Assembly (NCBI GenBank): GCA_947367855.1
Contig: CANBFE010000001.1
Span: 124,001-188,000 of the forward strand
DNA length: 64,000 nt
From: an uncultured Lachnospiraceae bacterium
Lineage (GTDB): Bacteria > Bacillota > Clostridia > Lachnospirales > Lachnospiraceae
Direction of reading: 5' to 3'
Every line of letters begins with the position of its first letter. The stretch's first letter is position 1. Both the position numbers and the translations under genes were made by a program. Shown here in pieces: positions 51,201 to 58,274 of this stretch. The notes beneath the pieces are model-generated. The model had not been told where the DNA came from. It did not search any database and saw nothing but the letters and a program-made list of their open reading frames with translations.

Positions 51201-51567
51201 AAAAGGCAGTACATCTCAGGGAACAGCTTCCAGCAAGACAGAGGGAAATAAAGATTCGGCATCGAAAGAATCGTCAGAAGAGAATTCCTCAGCAGAGGGA
51301 AATGAGGAGGCAAAAACCAGTCCGGAACCGGAACCCGATGAAAGCCGGGAAGAGACGCAGGAGGACATAGAGGTCACAGACAGCGAAGCCCTTAAAACAC
51401 AGAACGGGAGCGAAGGACAGGAACCGGAAAGCGCCGATGGGTCAGCAGAGGGCGAAAGAAAAGGAACAGGCGGTGTGGCAGCAGGCGTGGCGGCAGTAAT
51501 CCTGCTGACAGGGCTTGGAGGAGCTTACGGATACCGGAAGTGGAAGAACAGACCTGATGCTGATTAG
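45247..51567 (+). CDS. Giant surface protein: beta-helix with Ig-like and LamG-like domains
   Basis: A 2106-residue exported protein. Signal peptide: KRACSVLVALCLMGSGFW. Residues about 58-250 are 15 PGE repeats (units such as NTTPGENEPGTG). Two LamG-like sandwiches follow (about 265-464 and 482-668), each opening YQDFEGTAEG/YSQDFENVEIG. Then come two Ig-like Big_2 domains (about 672-835), a right-handed parallel beta-helix (about 842-1400, opening IYVSPRGDDGGDGS), two more Big_2 domains (about 1449-1621), a third LamG/DUF1080-like domain (about 1628-1818), a PSPSPKPEE stalk and a final membrane helix (GVAAGVAAVILLTGLGGAYG) with a basic tail. No LPxTG is seen, so it is membrane-anchored. It likely binds or cuts the polymer. 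Start at 45247 after GGAGAGGAG. Confidence 0.88.
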   Translation: MKRRNWKRACSVLVALCLMGSGFWESGFYSKAQGGQESAGEAVTGNVQETPDSVGGDLGTGAVISEEEPGTGAVTPGENEPGTGSVAPGEEPGTGNTTPGEEPGTGVVTPGENESGTGNTTPGEEPGTGNTMPGENEPGTGNTTPGENDPGTGNTTPGEEPGTGSVAPGENEPGTGSVAPGENESGTGNVVPGENESGTGNTTPGENEPGTGAVTPGENKPGTGNETPGEEPGTENTIPGENEPGTGIVSDGDTSDQQDTEARQTDILYQDFEGTAEGALPQGWTFGNPGNSKAGAGVKIIDGNHVLVLDQSEDNSNANYNPGISYVLPQSYKKVVFSYSIAAKSSGGVLYLPSVTGTVGGSTKRLAELSFNTSSGDFIKYQTVNDNNWHTIQPYETMRWYTVKIVYDNTGAEAAYSVFIDGNPVTLEHPSPRAQGDVSGFSTTLYRKNTGIFYLDNVRMTVEDHEPVKPGDLEPEEPVQTSVAYSQDFENVEIGKLPAGWAGSNLEATTNISVQEKEGQRVLVLAHPTVQGTSLTLRYPFAAGASASRAVLKYRVKAEESSGAFYLPSFYSNSAQLVKLALNGGKLQKGSEDGKSWIDITSCDAGTWYEIELMLDTVAGVYDLYLDGKLVVSQEKPYATGEINRMAMGIYKVTSNTFYLDDLEILDYVEGTGAAFAESSYEVVKGRNLQLGLSFEPADTSCRSAVYTSSDESIATVDNLGIVTGVTEGTVTITATPSLKSLPPVSTQVTVTNVLPERIEVTPETVTIPAGGHLFVNAKVLPEDTGNPKVIFSSDNRGVATVDEWGEIVAAGEGSTVIRVVSEERPEIFAEIPVTVTARNVMKQIYVSPRGDDGGDGSASGPVKTLQRAKELVRQNNRNMTGDIEVILADGYYLQTETLALDEQDGGREQHYVVYRHEGQGEAVIGGRRVITGFSLYDKEKGIYVADAPGLETRQLYVDGVRAVRARSEAGLNSPVALMEGGVNRGYTCANPEILEYRHPEDLELIFQEQWTNPRCGVASVEERSGRTALIMDQPGWNYVSDKGGTSASVPVYYENALELLDEPGEWYLDIHEGKVYYMPRPWEDMSRAEVSAPVLEELVRIQGTDYDHMVENIEFIAITFADTTWNRPSTSYGHADAQNNHIREHGFPDRLPDAAVTVKRANSVRFFGCSFTRMGITALKMVEGVQNSPIRGNRFYDISGSAVNIGDPYTNNPDNYNPEDIRKLMKNCDVENNYIHDIGVDYQSAAAVSVGFAADMDLSYNEIFNIPYSAFHIGYGWAKRFENVQRNMVIEHNFIHDLMGDGIYDGGAVYFNGNSGGSDENYNRVTENYIRNQMDLNAPLYADEGTTYWHWERNVVDLSESPLWHNNASPRWMLVYVPTIEHLKVNDIYTTTDNKHVNPEAPWVEISDIHVHPDAVWPEDAVRIIEESGLQEAYAGLRNSQAERIRTNAGQGNISIPVGGTFAVEVSGTDGKDRPVSMADALTGYRVANPEIAEVSAQGVVKGLKSGTTDLEIYVVSNGILDVIEAKLYVGDVFSKISLKGVENDTILLGETSKGFQAQPSGLTDMGRQVELANITYQLADTSIASVTADGYITPVKAGNTVLTVTAEGEGRIVEQEFTLQIEEKQEFREDNVWEIFDTENADEWVVEGGSLEKTGEGQITTTLTKFATFTGCKFRNELMTFRMKIDANGKGGWPSIVLRAQSADKAVSGGATGYIICFGASGLELHRFIGSRRTVIYGSMDGYTSLGGPVIQPEPLTHGEEHEVQVGALTNGDTVRLFLSVDGVTVFDFTDEEADAITEPGYFGLVGRGETFTLTKDTSIPDDKEPEESPSPSPKPEESPSPSPKPEESPSPSPKPEDSPSPSPKPEESPSPSPKPEDSPSPSPKPEDSPSPRPKPEDSPSPSPKPEESPSPKPEESPSPKPEESPSPSPKPEESPSPSPKPEESPSPSPSPKPEESPSPKPEKNPNPEDNAGLATGRRPSQTKGSTSQGTASSKTEGNKDSASKESSEENSSAEGNEEAKTSPEPEPDESREETQEDIEVTDSEALKTQNGSEGQEPESADGSAEGERKGTGGVAAGVAAVILLTGLGGAYGYRKWKNRPDAD
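45421..45995 (+). repeat. PGE-type coding repeat near the surface protein N-terminus
   Basis: Fifteen in-frame units alternate between 36 and 33 bases, encoding PGENEPGTG or PGEEPGTG cores. Base differences are mostly silent or between a few residues. Confidence 0.92.
50727..51150 (+). repeat. PSPSPKPEE coding repeat (surface protein stalk)
   Basis: Fourteen KPE units, most of ten residues (SPSPSPKPEE or SPSPSPKPED), with shorter 8-residue and longer 12-residue forms, which point to slippage or unequal recombination. Confidence 0.93.
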
Positions 51568-51616
51568 GATGCCCGCATCTGGAAGAAAAGCATATACTTA
51601 GAAGAGGAGAAGCGTT

Positions 51617-52378
51617 ATGATTCGTATACTGGCAATCGGCAACAGTTTTTCGCAGGATGCCACACATTATCTGCATCAGATCGCCCTGGCGGACAATGTT
51701 GAAATGAAGGTGGCAAACTTATACATAGGCGGCTGCAGCCTGGAGCGGCACTGGCAGAACGTCGTTACCGGAGCGGCAGATTATTTATATGAACTGAACG
51801 GGCGCTCGCAGGAGAGATACGTTTCGGTGAAAGAGGCGTTGGAGGAAGACACATGGGATGTCATTGTGACCCAGCAGGCCAGTCATGACAGCGGGTGGAT
51901 GGAGACATATGAACCTTTCCTGGGCAATATGGTGGACTATATCAGGAGGCAGTGCCCTGCTGCCCGGATTTACCTGAACAAAACATGGGCATATGAGGTG
52001 GACAGTACCCACGAAAAATTTGCCAGGTACCATAATGACCAGAAGGAAATGTTTGCCAGGTTAAGCGCGGCCTATCAGGCGGCTTCGGAGCGCCGGGGGA
52101 TTCCGCTGATTCCCTGCGGAGACGTGATTCAGGCGATCCGCAGGGAAGCGCCCTTCCGGTATGAGGCGGGAGGAATGTCCCTTTGCAGGGACGGCTTCCA
52201 TATGAGCTGGCTTTACGGGAGATATGCATTGGCTGCTGCCTGGTATGCAACCATAACAGGCAGGGCAATGACAGAAAATTCCTATATCCCTGAAACTTCC
52301 ATGACAGAGGAAAGGGCTGATGAAAGATTAATAATCCAGATTCGCGGAATCGTGGATAGTGTTACAGCGAATATATAA
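51617..52378 (+). CDS. DUF4886 family (SGNH-like) hydrolase
   Basis: A 253-residue protein without signal peptide. MIRILAIGNSFSQDATHYLHQIA is the DUF4886 nucleophile block (Ser in GNSFS), DVIVTQQASHDSG gives the middle block and CRDGFHMSWLYGRYA carries the likely Asp-His pair. DUF4886 proteins are SGNH-fold and are often found with glycan-degrading enzymes, where they are expected to be carbohydrate esterases. It follows the surface protein by 49 bases with AGAGGAG before the ATG and is likely the last gene of the utilisation operon, since a promoter for the next gene follows directly. Confidence 0.83.
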   Translation: MIRILAIGNSFSQDATHYLHQIALADNVEMKVANLYIGGCSLERHWQNVVTGAADYLYELNGRSQERYVSVKEALEEDTWDVIVTQQASHDSGWMETYEPFLGNMVDYIRRQCPAARIYLNKTWAYEVDSTHEKFARYHNDQKEMFARLSAAYQAASERRGIPLIPCGDVIQAIRREAPFRYEAGGMSLCRDGFHMSWLYGRYALAAAWYATITGRAMTENSYIPETSMTEERADERLIIQIRGIVDSVTANI

Positions 52379-52389
52379 ATTACTTTCTA

Positions 52390-52418
52390 TTGTAATTTTC
52401 CAGCCTGGTATGTATAAT
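52390..52418 (+). promoter_or_regulatory. Promoter of the M28 peptidase gene
   Basis: TTGTAA (52390-52395) and TATAAT (52413-52418), 17-base spacer. The -10 overlaps an in-frame ATG at 52417, which shows that the downstream ATG at 52507 is the real start. Confidence 0.75.
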
Positions 52419-52506
52419 GGATATATCCAATGAATTCAGGAGAATCCCTTATCAGACCCGCTGCACAGGATTTACGGGCCAGCAGGGAACACAGGAGGAC
52501 AGGAAA

Positions 52507-53796
52507 ATGAAGGAACTGATGGATTTTGTCAAGGAGTTGAGCTTTGTCCGGGTGGGCGGAAGCGCGCAGGAGCAGAAGGCTGCGGAGCTGGTTATGGGAG
52601 AAGTTAACCGGGCTGCGGAGGAAGCAGGCAGGGAGGATATCCGCGGGGAGTATATGACTTTCCGGATTCCCGACGCAAAAGTGGAGAAGTGCTCCGTACA
52701 GGCAGCAGGACGGGAGATTCCCTGCGTGCCCTTTCTGCGCTCGGGCAGTATTGACAGGGAGTGTGACCTGGTCTATCTGGACGAGGCTTCCGAGATTGAT
52801 TTTGCCGGAGTGGGAGATCTGGAAGGCAAGGTTGTACTGCTGAACAAACTTACAGACAAGGAAGTGTATAAGCGCCTTGTGGAGCATAAGGCGTCGGCAT
52901 TTCTGGTTATGCAGGGAAAGTATTACCTTCCGGAGAAGGAGGTCTCCCTGTATGCCAGGAGGCTGCGGGAGCATTTTACGAAGATCGGGTTCATTCCGGG
53001 ATTCGTCATTACGGCTGCGGATGCCCTGTGGCTGATTCAGGAGGAAGTGGAGAAGGTACATCTTGTTCTGGAGCAGGAAGACACAGAGCCGGAGAGCCGG
53101 AACATACTGGCTGTGATTGAAGGAACTGACCTGAAGGAAGAGAGCATTGTTCTCACGGCGCACTATGATTCCGTTCCCGTGGGAACAGGGTCCTGGGACA
53201 ATGCCACAGGAACCACGGCGCTTCTGGCCATTTTCAGACATTTTGCCGCAAATCCTCCCAGGAGGACGCTGCGTTTTGTATGGTGCGGCAGTGAGGAGCT
53301 TGGACTGCTTGGATCCAAGGCCTATGTGGAGCAGAAGGAAGACCTGTTGGAAAAGATCGGGTTCTGCTTTAACTTTGACATGTGCGGGACTGTTCTGGGA
53401 GCCAACAAGATTATTGTGACAGGAGAGAAGGAGCTCCAGACTTTTGCGGAGCAGTACTGCAAGATCACAGGATATTCCGCACAGTTTGGGTATGGAGTTC
53501 ACTCCAGTGATTCCGCTCCCTTCTGTGATAAGGGGATTCCGGCCCTGGGACTGAGCAGGGAGACCACCACGGCGGAGATTCATACCATTCATGATCTGCT
53601 GCCCACTCTGAGCGAAAAGGCCATGAGCAGAAATGTGGCGTTTGCCATCAGGATCATCGGAGATGTGGCAAATGCGGCAGTGCTTCCCGTAAAGAAGGGA
53701 ATGCCGGAGGATACCAGGAAGGAACTGGATAAATACTTCCACCGCGAAGAGGAAAAGGACGAAGAGAAAGACAAGGAAAAATCCAAAGAGAAATAA
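52507..53796 (+). CDS. M28 family zinc metallopeptidase
   Basis: A 429-residue aminopeptidase-like protein. The N-terminal part includes a PA-like inserted domain (residues about 70-190). The M28 core carries zinc ligands in TAHYDSVP (His), SWDNATGT (Asp), CGSEELGLLG (Glu pair), FNFDMCG (Asp) and IHTIHDLL (His). There is no signal peptide, so it probably cleaves peptides in the cytoplasm. The C-terminus is a Lys/Glu run. The start is supported by AGGAGG before the ATG and by the promoter position. A PseI-like gene follows after 50 bases and may be co-transcribed. Confidence 0.88.
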   Translation: MKELMDFVKELSFVRVGGSAQEQKAAELVMGEVNRAAEEAGREDIRGEYMTFRIPDAKVEKCSVQAAGREIPCVPFLRSGSIDRECDLVYLDEASEIDFAGVGDLEGKVVLLNKLTDKEVYKRLVEHKASAFLVMQGKYYLPEKEVSLYARRLREHFTKIGFIPGFVITAADALWLIQEEVEKVHLVLEQEDTEPESRNILAVIEGTDLKEESIVLTAHYDSVPVGTGSWDNATGTTALLAIFRHFAANPPRRTLRFVWCGSEELGLLGSKAYVEQKEDLLEKIGFCFNFDMCGTVLGANKIIVTGEKELQTFAEQYCKITGYSAQFGYGVHSSDSAPFCDKGIPALGLSRETTTAEIHTIHDLLPTLSEKAMSRNVAFAIRIIGDVANAAVLPVKKGMPEDTRKELDKYFHREEEKDEEKDKEKSKEK

Positions 53797-53846
53797 CCTG
53801 AGGAGCAAAGCGGGCAGAAGAAAAGCAGGGGCAGGAGGAATGAGAA

Positions 53847-54905
53847 TTGAATCATAGAATTAAAATCGGGGAGCATGTGATATCCCCTGAGTCAGGCACC
53901 TACATTATCGCCGAGATGTCCGGGAACCACAATATGGATTTTGACAGGGCGCTGAGGATCCTTCAGGCTGCAAAGGAAAGCGGCGCGGATGCCATCAAGC
54001 TGCAGACCTACACGGCGGACACCATCACCCTGGATTGTGACGATCCCTGTTTCCAGATTACCCAGGGCACATTGTGGGACGGTACTACCCTGCACAGGCT
54101 GTATGAGAAGGCCTATACCCCGTGGGAGTGGCAGCCCAGGCTGCAGGAGGCTGCAAAGCAGATAGGTCTGGATTTTTTCTCCTCCCCCTTTGACCCTGTC
54201 AGTGTGGATTTTCTGGAAGGCCTGCATGTTCCTGCCTATAAGGTGGCGTCCTTTGAGATCACGGACATTCCGCTGATCCGCAGGATAGCCGCACTGGGCA
54301 GGCCGGTGCTTATCTCCACGGGAGTAGCCACTCTTGGGGACATTGAACTGGCAGTTAAAACCTGCAGGGAGGCCGGGAATGAAAATGTGATTCTGTTGAA
54401 ATGCTGTTCCGCCTATCCGACGCCCTATGAAGAGATCAATCTGAGAACCATGGTAAACATGGCAGATACCTTTGACTGCATAGTTGGGCTGTCCGACCAT
54501 ACCATGGGACATGCAGTGGCGGTTGCCGGCGTGGCGATGGGGGCAAAGGTGGTGGAAAAACATTTGACGCTGAGCCGGGCTGAGGGAGGTGTGGATTCTG
54601 CTTTTTCCATGGAACCTGCAGAGTTTAAGCAGATGACAGAGCAGATCCGCATGGTGGAAAAGGCCCTGGGAAGAGTCACTTATGAGCTGACGGAAAAGCA
54701 GAAAGGGGAGAGGGAGCACGCAAGGTCTCTTTTCATTGCCGAAGACATGAAGGCAGGGGATGTTCTGAATGAAGCAAACGTGCGTTCTGTCCGGCCTGCA
54801 AACGGGCTGCACACCAGATATTATGAGGAACTGCTTGGCAGAAAGGTGAACCGGGATGTGAAAATGGGAACTCCCCTTAGTTGGGAGCTCATTGATTTTA
54901 CGTGA
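53847..54905 (+). CDS. pseI: Pseudaminic acid synthase-like (NeuB/PseI family)
   Basis: A 352-residue enzyme that condenses phosphoenolpyruvate with a six-carbon amino sugar to make a nine-carbon nonulosonic acid. The NeuB barrel has YIIAEMSGNHNMDFDRAL, AIKLQTYTADTITLD, FFSSPFDPVSVDFLE, YKVASFEITDIPLI and LKCCSAYPTP. The segment GGVDSAFSMEP and the GTLWDGTTLHRLYEKAYTPWEW block favour the pseudaminic over the sialic acid type. A C-terminal SAF (antifreeze-like) domain follows (ARSLFIAEDMKAGDVL). The start is TTG at 53847, eight bases after AGGAGG; the nearby ATG opens only five codons. No other pathway gene is adjacent. A two-way terminator follows. Confidence 0.88.
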   Translation: MNHRIKIGEHVISPESGTYIIAEMSGNHNMDFDRALRILQAAKESGADAIKLQTYTADTITLDCDDPCFQITQGTLWDGTTLHRLYEKAYTPWEWQPRLQEAAKQIGLDFFSSPFDPVSVDFLEGLHVPAYKVASFEITDIPLIRRIAALGRPVLISTGVATLGDIELAVKTCREAGNENVILLKCCSAYPTPYEEINLRTMVNMADTFDCIVGLSDHTMGHAVAVAGVAMGAKVVEKHLTLSRAEGGVDSAFSMEPAEFKQMTEQIRMVEKALGRVTYELTEKQKGEREHARSLFIAEDMKAGDVLNEANVRSVRPANGLHTRYYEELLGRKVNRDVKMGTPLSWELIDFT

Positions 54906-54941
54906 CGGGACAAAGAACTGCGGAGTATGGCAGTAAACGAC

Positions 54942-54977
54942 AAAAAAAGAACGATGCCCCTGGCATCGTTCTTTTTT
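54942..54977. terminator. Bidirectional terminator
   Basis: AAAAAAGAACGATGCC and GGCATCGTTCTTTTTT pair perfectly around a 3-base loop, with A-run and T-run on either side, so it works for both convergent genes. Confidence 0.95.
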
Positions 54978-54990
54978 GAAAGCTACGTGT

Positions 54991-55389
54991 TTATTTCTTG
55001 AAAGTCATGGAAGCGCCTTCTTCGCTGATGGTGATAACACCGTCTGCCAGGGTTGCGCTAGAGGTTTCTCCGTCTACGGTCAGCTCAATGTTGCTTCCGC
55101 TTTCTTTCCAGGTACCATCCATGGACAGGCTCTCCTCAACGGCGCTCATGTCAAGGGTGAAGCTGCCATCCTCCTTCAGGACGAGTTCAACCTTCATGTC
55201 GTCTTCAGATACGCCCAGAGTCGTGGCAAGCTGTTCCATATCCATGGATATTCCGCCCATGTCGATGGTCTGAAGCTTATAAGTACCGGCAGCACTGGAA
55301 CCGCCTTCCTTACCGCAGGCTGCAAGACCGATCACACATGTAAGTACCAATACCAGACTCAGCATTTTTGCCCATACATTCTTTTTCAT
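54991..55389 (-). CDS. Small secreted lipoprotein of unknown function
   Basis: A 132-residue lipoprotein: signal MKKNVWAKMLSLVLVLTC, lipobox LAAC (Cys25), then one small beta-rich domain with GTYKLQTIDMGGISMDMEQL, LVLKEDGSFTLDMS and DGTWKESGSNIELTVDG. The 'G.Y.L' opening and the 'L..DG.F' and 'GTW...G..I.LT' strands are typical of small lipocalin-like lipoproteins widespread in Clostridia, but ligand and role are unknown. It has its own promoter and shares a two-way terminator with pseI. Confidence 0.8.
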   Translation of the reverse strand: MKKNVWAKMLSLVLVLTCVIGLAACGKEGGSSAAGTYKLQTIDMGGISMDMEQLATTLGVSEDDMKVELVLKEDGSFTLDMSAVEESLSMDGTWKESGSNIELTVDGETSSATLADGVITISEEGASMTFKK

Positions 55390-55455
55390 GTTACTTCTCT
55401 CCTTTATTTCCTTTTTTATGTAATGTCACTCTCCCTTTGGGAAGTGCATGGTTAG

Positions 55456-55483
55456 ATTATACCACCATTTTCCTGATTTTCAA
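55456..55483 (-). promoter_or_regulatory. Promoter of the small lipoprotein gene
   Basis: On the minus strand TTGAAA (55483-55478) and TATAAT (55461-55456), 16-base spacer, 67 bases before the ATG. Confidence 0.65.
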
Positions 55484-55552
55484 GTATCTGTGCATGCTTT
55501 CCGTGTATTTTTATAAGTACAATTGCTGTATTTCTTCCGGGGGAAGCCGGGA

Positions 55553-55581
55553 TTGTTTTTTGTCCGGAAAAATGCTATATT
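55553..55581 (+). promoter_or_regulatory. Promoter of the Bce-type two-component genes
   Basis: TTGTTT (55553-55558) and TATATT (55576-55581), 17-base spacer, 54 bases before the regulator ATG. Confidence 0.6.
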
Positions 55582-55634
55582 AGTCCCCAAAGGAATAGTG
55601 CTGGTGGATGGACATGGGAGAGGAAGGATGATAT

Positions 55635-56306
55635 ATGTATCGTATTATGATCATAGAAGATGACATGGCAATGGCGGATGTGATGAAACAGCAGATTGAG
55701 TCCTGGGGAAACAGGGTTATGTGCGTCAGGGACTTTCGGAATGTCCTGGGCGCTTTTGCGGAGTATGATCCCCATATGGTTCTGATGGACATCATGCTGC
55801 CCTTTTTTAACGGATATCACTGGTGCAGTGAGATTCGGAAGATTTCCAGTGTTCCGGTGGTATTTATTTCGTCTGCGTCGGACAATATGAATATTGTCAT
55901 GGCCATGAACATGGGCGGGGATGATTTTATTTCCAAACCGGTGGATCTGGAGGTGATGATGGCCAAGATTCAGGCCGTTCTGCGGAGAACTTATGATCTG
56001 GCGGGGAGAGTCCCGGTTCTGGAGCACAGGGGGGCTGTGCTGAACCTGAACAGTACCTCCCTTGTCTATAATGGAGAAGAGATAGAACTGACCAGAAACG
56101 AGTTCCGCATTCTGCAGACCCTTCTGGAGAACAAGGGAAAAGTGGTAAGCCGGGATACCCTGATGACAAAATTATGGCAGATGGACGCTTATGTGGAGGA
56201 AAACACGCTGACAGTGAATGTGACCAGGCTCAGGAAGAAGCTGGAGAACGCGGGGCTTGTAAATTTTATATCCACAAAAGTGGGAAGCGGCTATATCATT
56301 GTCTGA
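55635..56306 (+). CDS. Response regulator, OmpR family (BceR-like)
   Basis: A 223-residue regulator: receiver domain (MYRIMIIEDDMAMADVM, phosphorylated Asp52 in LMDIMLPF, ISSASDNMN, FISKPVDLEV) and a C-terminal winged-helix DNA-binding domain (ELTRNEFRILQTLLENKGKV, VNVTRLRKKLE). It lies directly upstream of a short-loop kinase gene and a BceAB-type ABC transporter, the classic layout of antimicrobial peptide sensing modules. It should bind the repeat-containing promoter region at about 57390-57460 before the ABC genes. Confidence 0.92.
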   Translation: MYRIMIIEDDMAMADVMKQQIESWGNRVMCVRDFRNVLGAFAEYDPHMVLMDIMLPFFNGYHWCSEIRKISSVPVVFISSASDNMNIVMAMNMGGDDFISKPVDLEVMMAKIQAVLRRTYDLAGRVPVLEHRGAVLNLNSTSLVYNGEEIELTRNEFRILQTLLENKGKVVSRDTLMTKLWQMDAYVEENTLTVNVTRLRKKLENAGLVNFISTKVGSGYIIV

Positions 56307-56365
56307 AGATCCGGGGGGAGAATGGGACAGTGGTAACAGAGTGTTTTGCATGACAGGAGGCCGGG

Positions 56366-57370
56366 ATGGAAGAAGAAAAATGGTATCAGCTTTTGGGAAT
56401 TTATGTAAAACAGTACAGAATGTATATCCTGATGCCTGCGGTATACATTTTTATTTTCGGGACTGTCTGTTTTTTATATGATCTGGAGATGGAGGCCGTG
56501 TTGTATGCGGGGGCGCTGAGTGTTCTGCTGACTGCGGGCGTGCTGGCCTGCAGCGTGGCTGTGGGCTGCAGGGACCACGGGAGGAGGCGGAGGATTCTTA
56601 AAAATGTGGGGATTTCGCTGGAGGAACTGCCTGAGCCGGGGTCATGGGCTGAGGCAGATTACCAGGATATGCTCCGGAAACTGAAGGCAGAATACGACGA
56701 AGCTCTGATCCTGTGGCAGAATGAACGCAGGGAGAGTATGGATTATTACACCACATGGGTGCACCAGATCAAGACGCCAATCTCTGTCATGGGCATGATG
56801 CTGCAGGGAGAGGATACGGAGAAAAACCGGCAGCTTCTGGCTGAACTCTTCCGGATTGAGCAGTATGTGGGTATGGCCTTGAACTGGCTGCGTCTGGGAA
56901 GTGATTCCACGGATTTTGTATTTCGGGAATATGAGCTGGACGGAATCATCAGGCAGGCCATCCGGAAATATGCGCCCCAGTTTATCCGGAACAGAATACG
57001 CCTTTTTTATGAGCCTGCAGAGATCAGGGTCCTCACGGACGAAAAATGGCTTCTTTTCATTATTGAACAGCTGCTTTCCAATGCGGTGAAATATGCCGGG
57101 GAGGGCACTGTTTCCATTGCCGTCACAGGGGAGGTTCTCAGCATCGCGGATACGGGAATCGGCATTGCGCAGGAGGACGTGCCAAGGATTTTTGAAAAAG
57201 GATTTACAGGATATAATGGACGCGCGGATAAAAAATCAACAGGACTTGGACTGTACCTCTGTCGTCTGACTGCAGACAGGCTTTCCCATAAGATCAGCGT
57301 GGAATCCACACCGGGCCAGGGAACCACCTTTTATCTGGATCTCCACAGGGACAGACTGGAGGTGGAATAG
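56366..57370 (+). CDS. Sensor histidine kinase, BceS-like intramembrane type
   Basis: A 334-residue kinase with two membrane helices (YILMPAVYIFIFGTVCFLY and LYAGALSVLLTAGVLACSVAV) joined by only about ten residues, so it has no real outside sensor. The kinase core has TWVHQIKTPISVMG with the phospho-accepting His133, LLSNAVKYAGEG, IADTGIGIAQEDVPRIFEKGF and KKSTGLGLYL. BceS-type kinases do not sense the peptide alone; they read the activity of the partner ABC transporter, which is encoded next. It follows the regulator after 59 bases. Confidence 0.92.
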   Translation: MEEEKWYQLLGIYVKQYRMYILMPAVYIFIFGTVCFLYDLEMEAVLYAGALSVLLTAGVLACSVAVGCRDHGRRRRILKNVGISLEELPEPGSWAEADYQDMLRKLKAEYDEALILWQNERRESMDYYTTWVHQIKTPISVMGMMLQGEDTEKNRQLLAELFRIEQYVGMALNWLRLGSDSTDFVFREYELDGIIRQAIRKYAPQFIRNRIRLFYEPAEIRVLTDEKWLLFIIEQLLSNAVKYAGEGTVSIAVTGEVLSIADTGIGIAQEDVPRIFEKGFTGYNGRADKKSTGLGLYLCRLTADRLSHKISVESTPGQGTTFYLDLHRDRLEVE

Positions 57371-57385
57371 GGCTCTGCGGCAGCT

Positions 57386-57458
57386 TACAAAAATGTCACA
57401 TGAAACAGCGGAAATGTCACCTGATTCGATGTCGGTGAAATCCGCTGTTTTGTATAAT
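57386..57458 (+). promoter_or_regulatory. Regulated promoter with BceR-type sites before the ABC genes
   Basis: A TATAAT at 57453-57458 has no good -35. Upstream, AAATGTCAC occurs twice 22 bases apart (near 57390 and 57412). AACAGCGGA and TCCGCTGTT (near 57402 and 57440) form a perfect inverted repeat. Repeated sites upstream of a -35-poor promoter fit activation by the BceR-like regulator, giving separate induction of the transporter. Confidence 0.55.
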
Positions 57459-57509
57459 GGGTTTGTAAATGAGCCATGAGGGCATCAAGATTGAAGGAGG
57501 TTGTTAAAA

Positions 57510-58274
57510 ATGGCATTATTGGAGGCGCAGAGTCTGAAAAAGGTGTATACCACCCGTTTTGGCAGCAATCAGGTACAGGCCCTGGCAAGGGTATCCTTTT
57601 CCGTGGAACAGGGCGAATATGTGGCAATCATGGGGGAGTCCGGATCGGGAAAGACCACACTGCTGAATATTCTGGCCGCACTGGACAAACCGACTGCCGG
57701 GCAGGTGATTCTGGGGGGCAAAAGCCTGTCGGGGGTAAGGGAGAAGGAGCTTGCGGCATTCAGGCGCAATAATCTGGGATTTGTTTTTCAGGATTTTAAC
57801 CTGTTGGATAATTTTTCTATAAAGGACAATATTTTCCTGCCCATGGTGTTGGGCGGAAAGGAATACGGGGAAATGAACAGAAGGCTTCAGCCCATTGCGG
57901 AGAGACTGGGTATCCGGGACATTCTGGAGAAATTTCCCTATGAGGTTTCGGGAGGACAGAAGCAGAGGACGGCAGTGGCCCGGGCCCTGATTACAAACCC
58001 TCAGCTGGTGCTGGCGGACGAACCTACAGGCGCCCTGGATTCACGGGCTGCGGACGGGCTGTTGGACATATTCAACGATATCAATCTGGACGGCCAGACC
58101 ATTTTGATGGTGACTCACTCCGTAAAGGCAGCCAGCCGGGCGGGACGGGTAATGTTTATCAAGGACGGGGAAGTATTTCATCAGATCTACCGGGGAAACA
58201 GCACCAATGAGCAGCTGTACCAGAAGATTTCCGACACCCTCACTCTTCTGGCAACGGGAGGTGGTCAGGCATGA
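57510..58274 (+). CDS. ABC transporter ATPase (BceA-like)
   Basis: A 254-residue ATPase of the MacB/LolD type: Walker A GESGSGKTTL, Q-loop FVFQDFNLLDNF, signature YEVSGGQKQRTAVARAL, Walker B LVLADEPTGALD and the switch His in VTHSV. It powers the BceB-like permease that frees cell-wall intermediates from antimicrobial peptides. The ATG at 57510 is chosen over the TTG at 57501 because AAGGAGG ends at 57500. Its stop overlaps the permease ATG (ATGA). Confidence 0.95.
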   Translation: MALLEAQSLKKVYTTRFGSNQVQALARVSFSVEQGEYVAIMGESGSGKTTLLNILAALDKPTAGQVILGGKSLSGVREKELAAFRRNNLGFVFQDFNLLDNFSIKDNIFLPMVLGGKEYGEMNRRLQPIAERLGIRDILEKFPYEVSGGQKQRTAVARALITNPQLVLADEPTGALDSRAADGLLDIFNDINLDGQTILMVTHSVKAASRAGRVMFIKDGEVFHQIYRGNSTNEQLYQKISDTLTLLATGGGQA

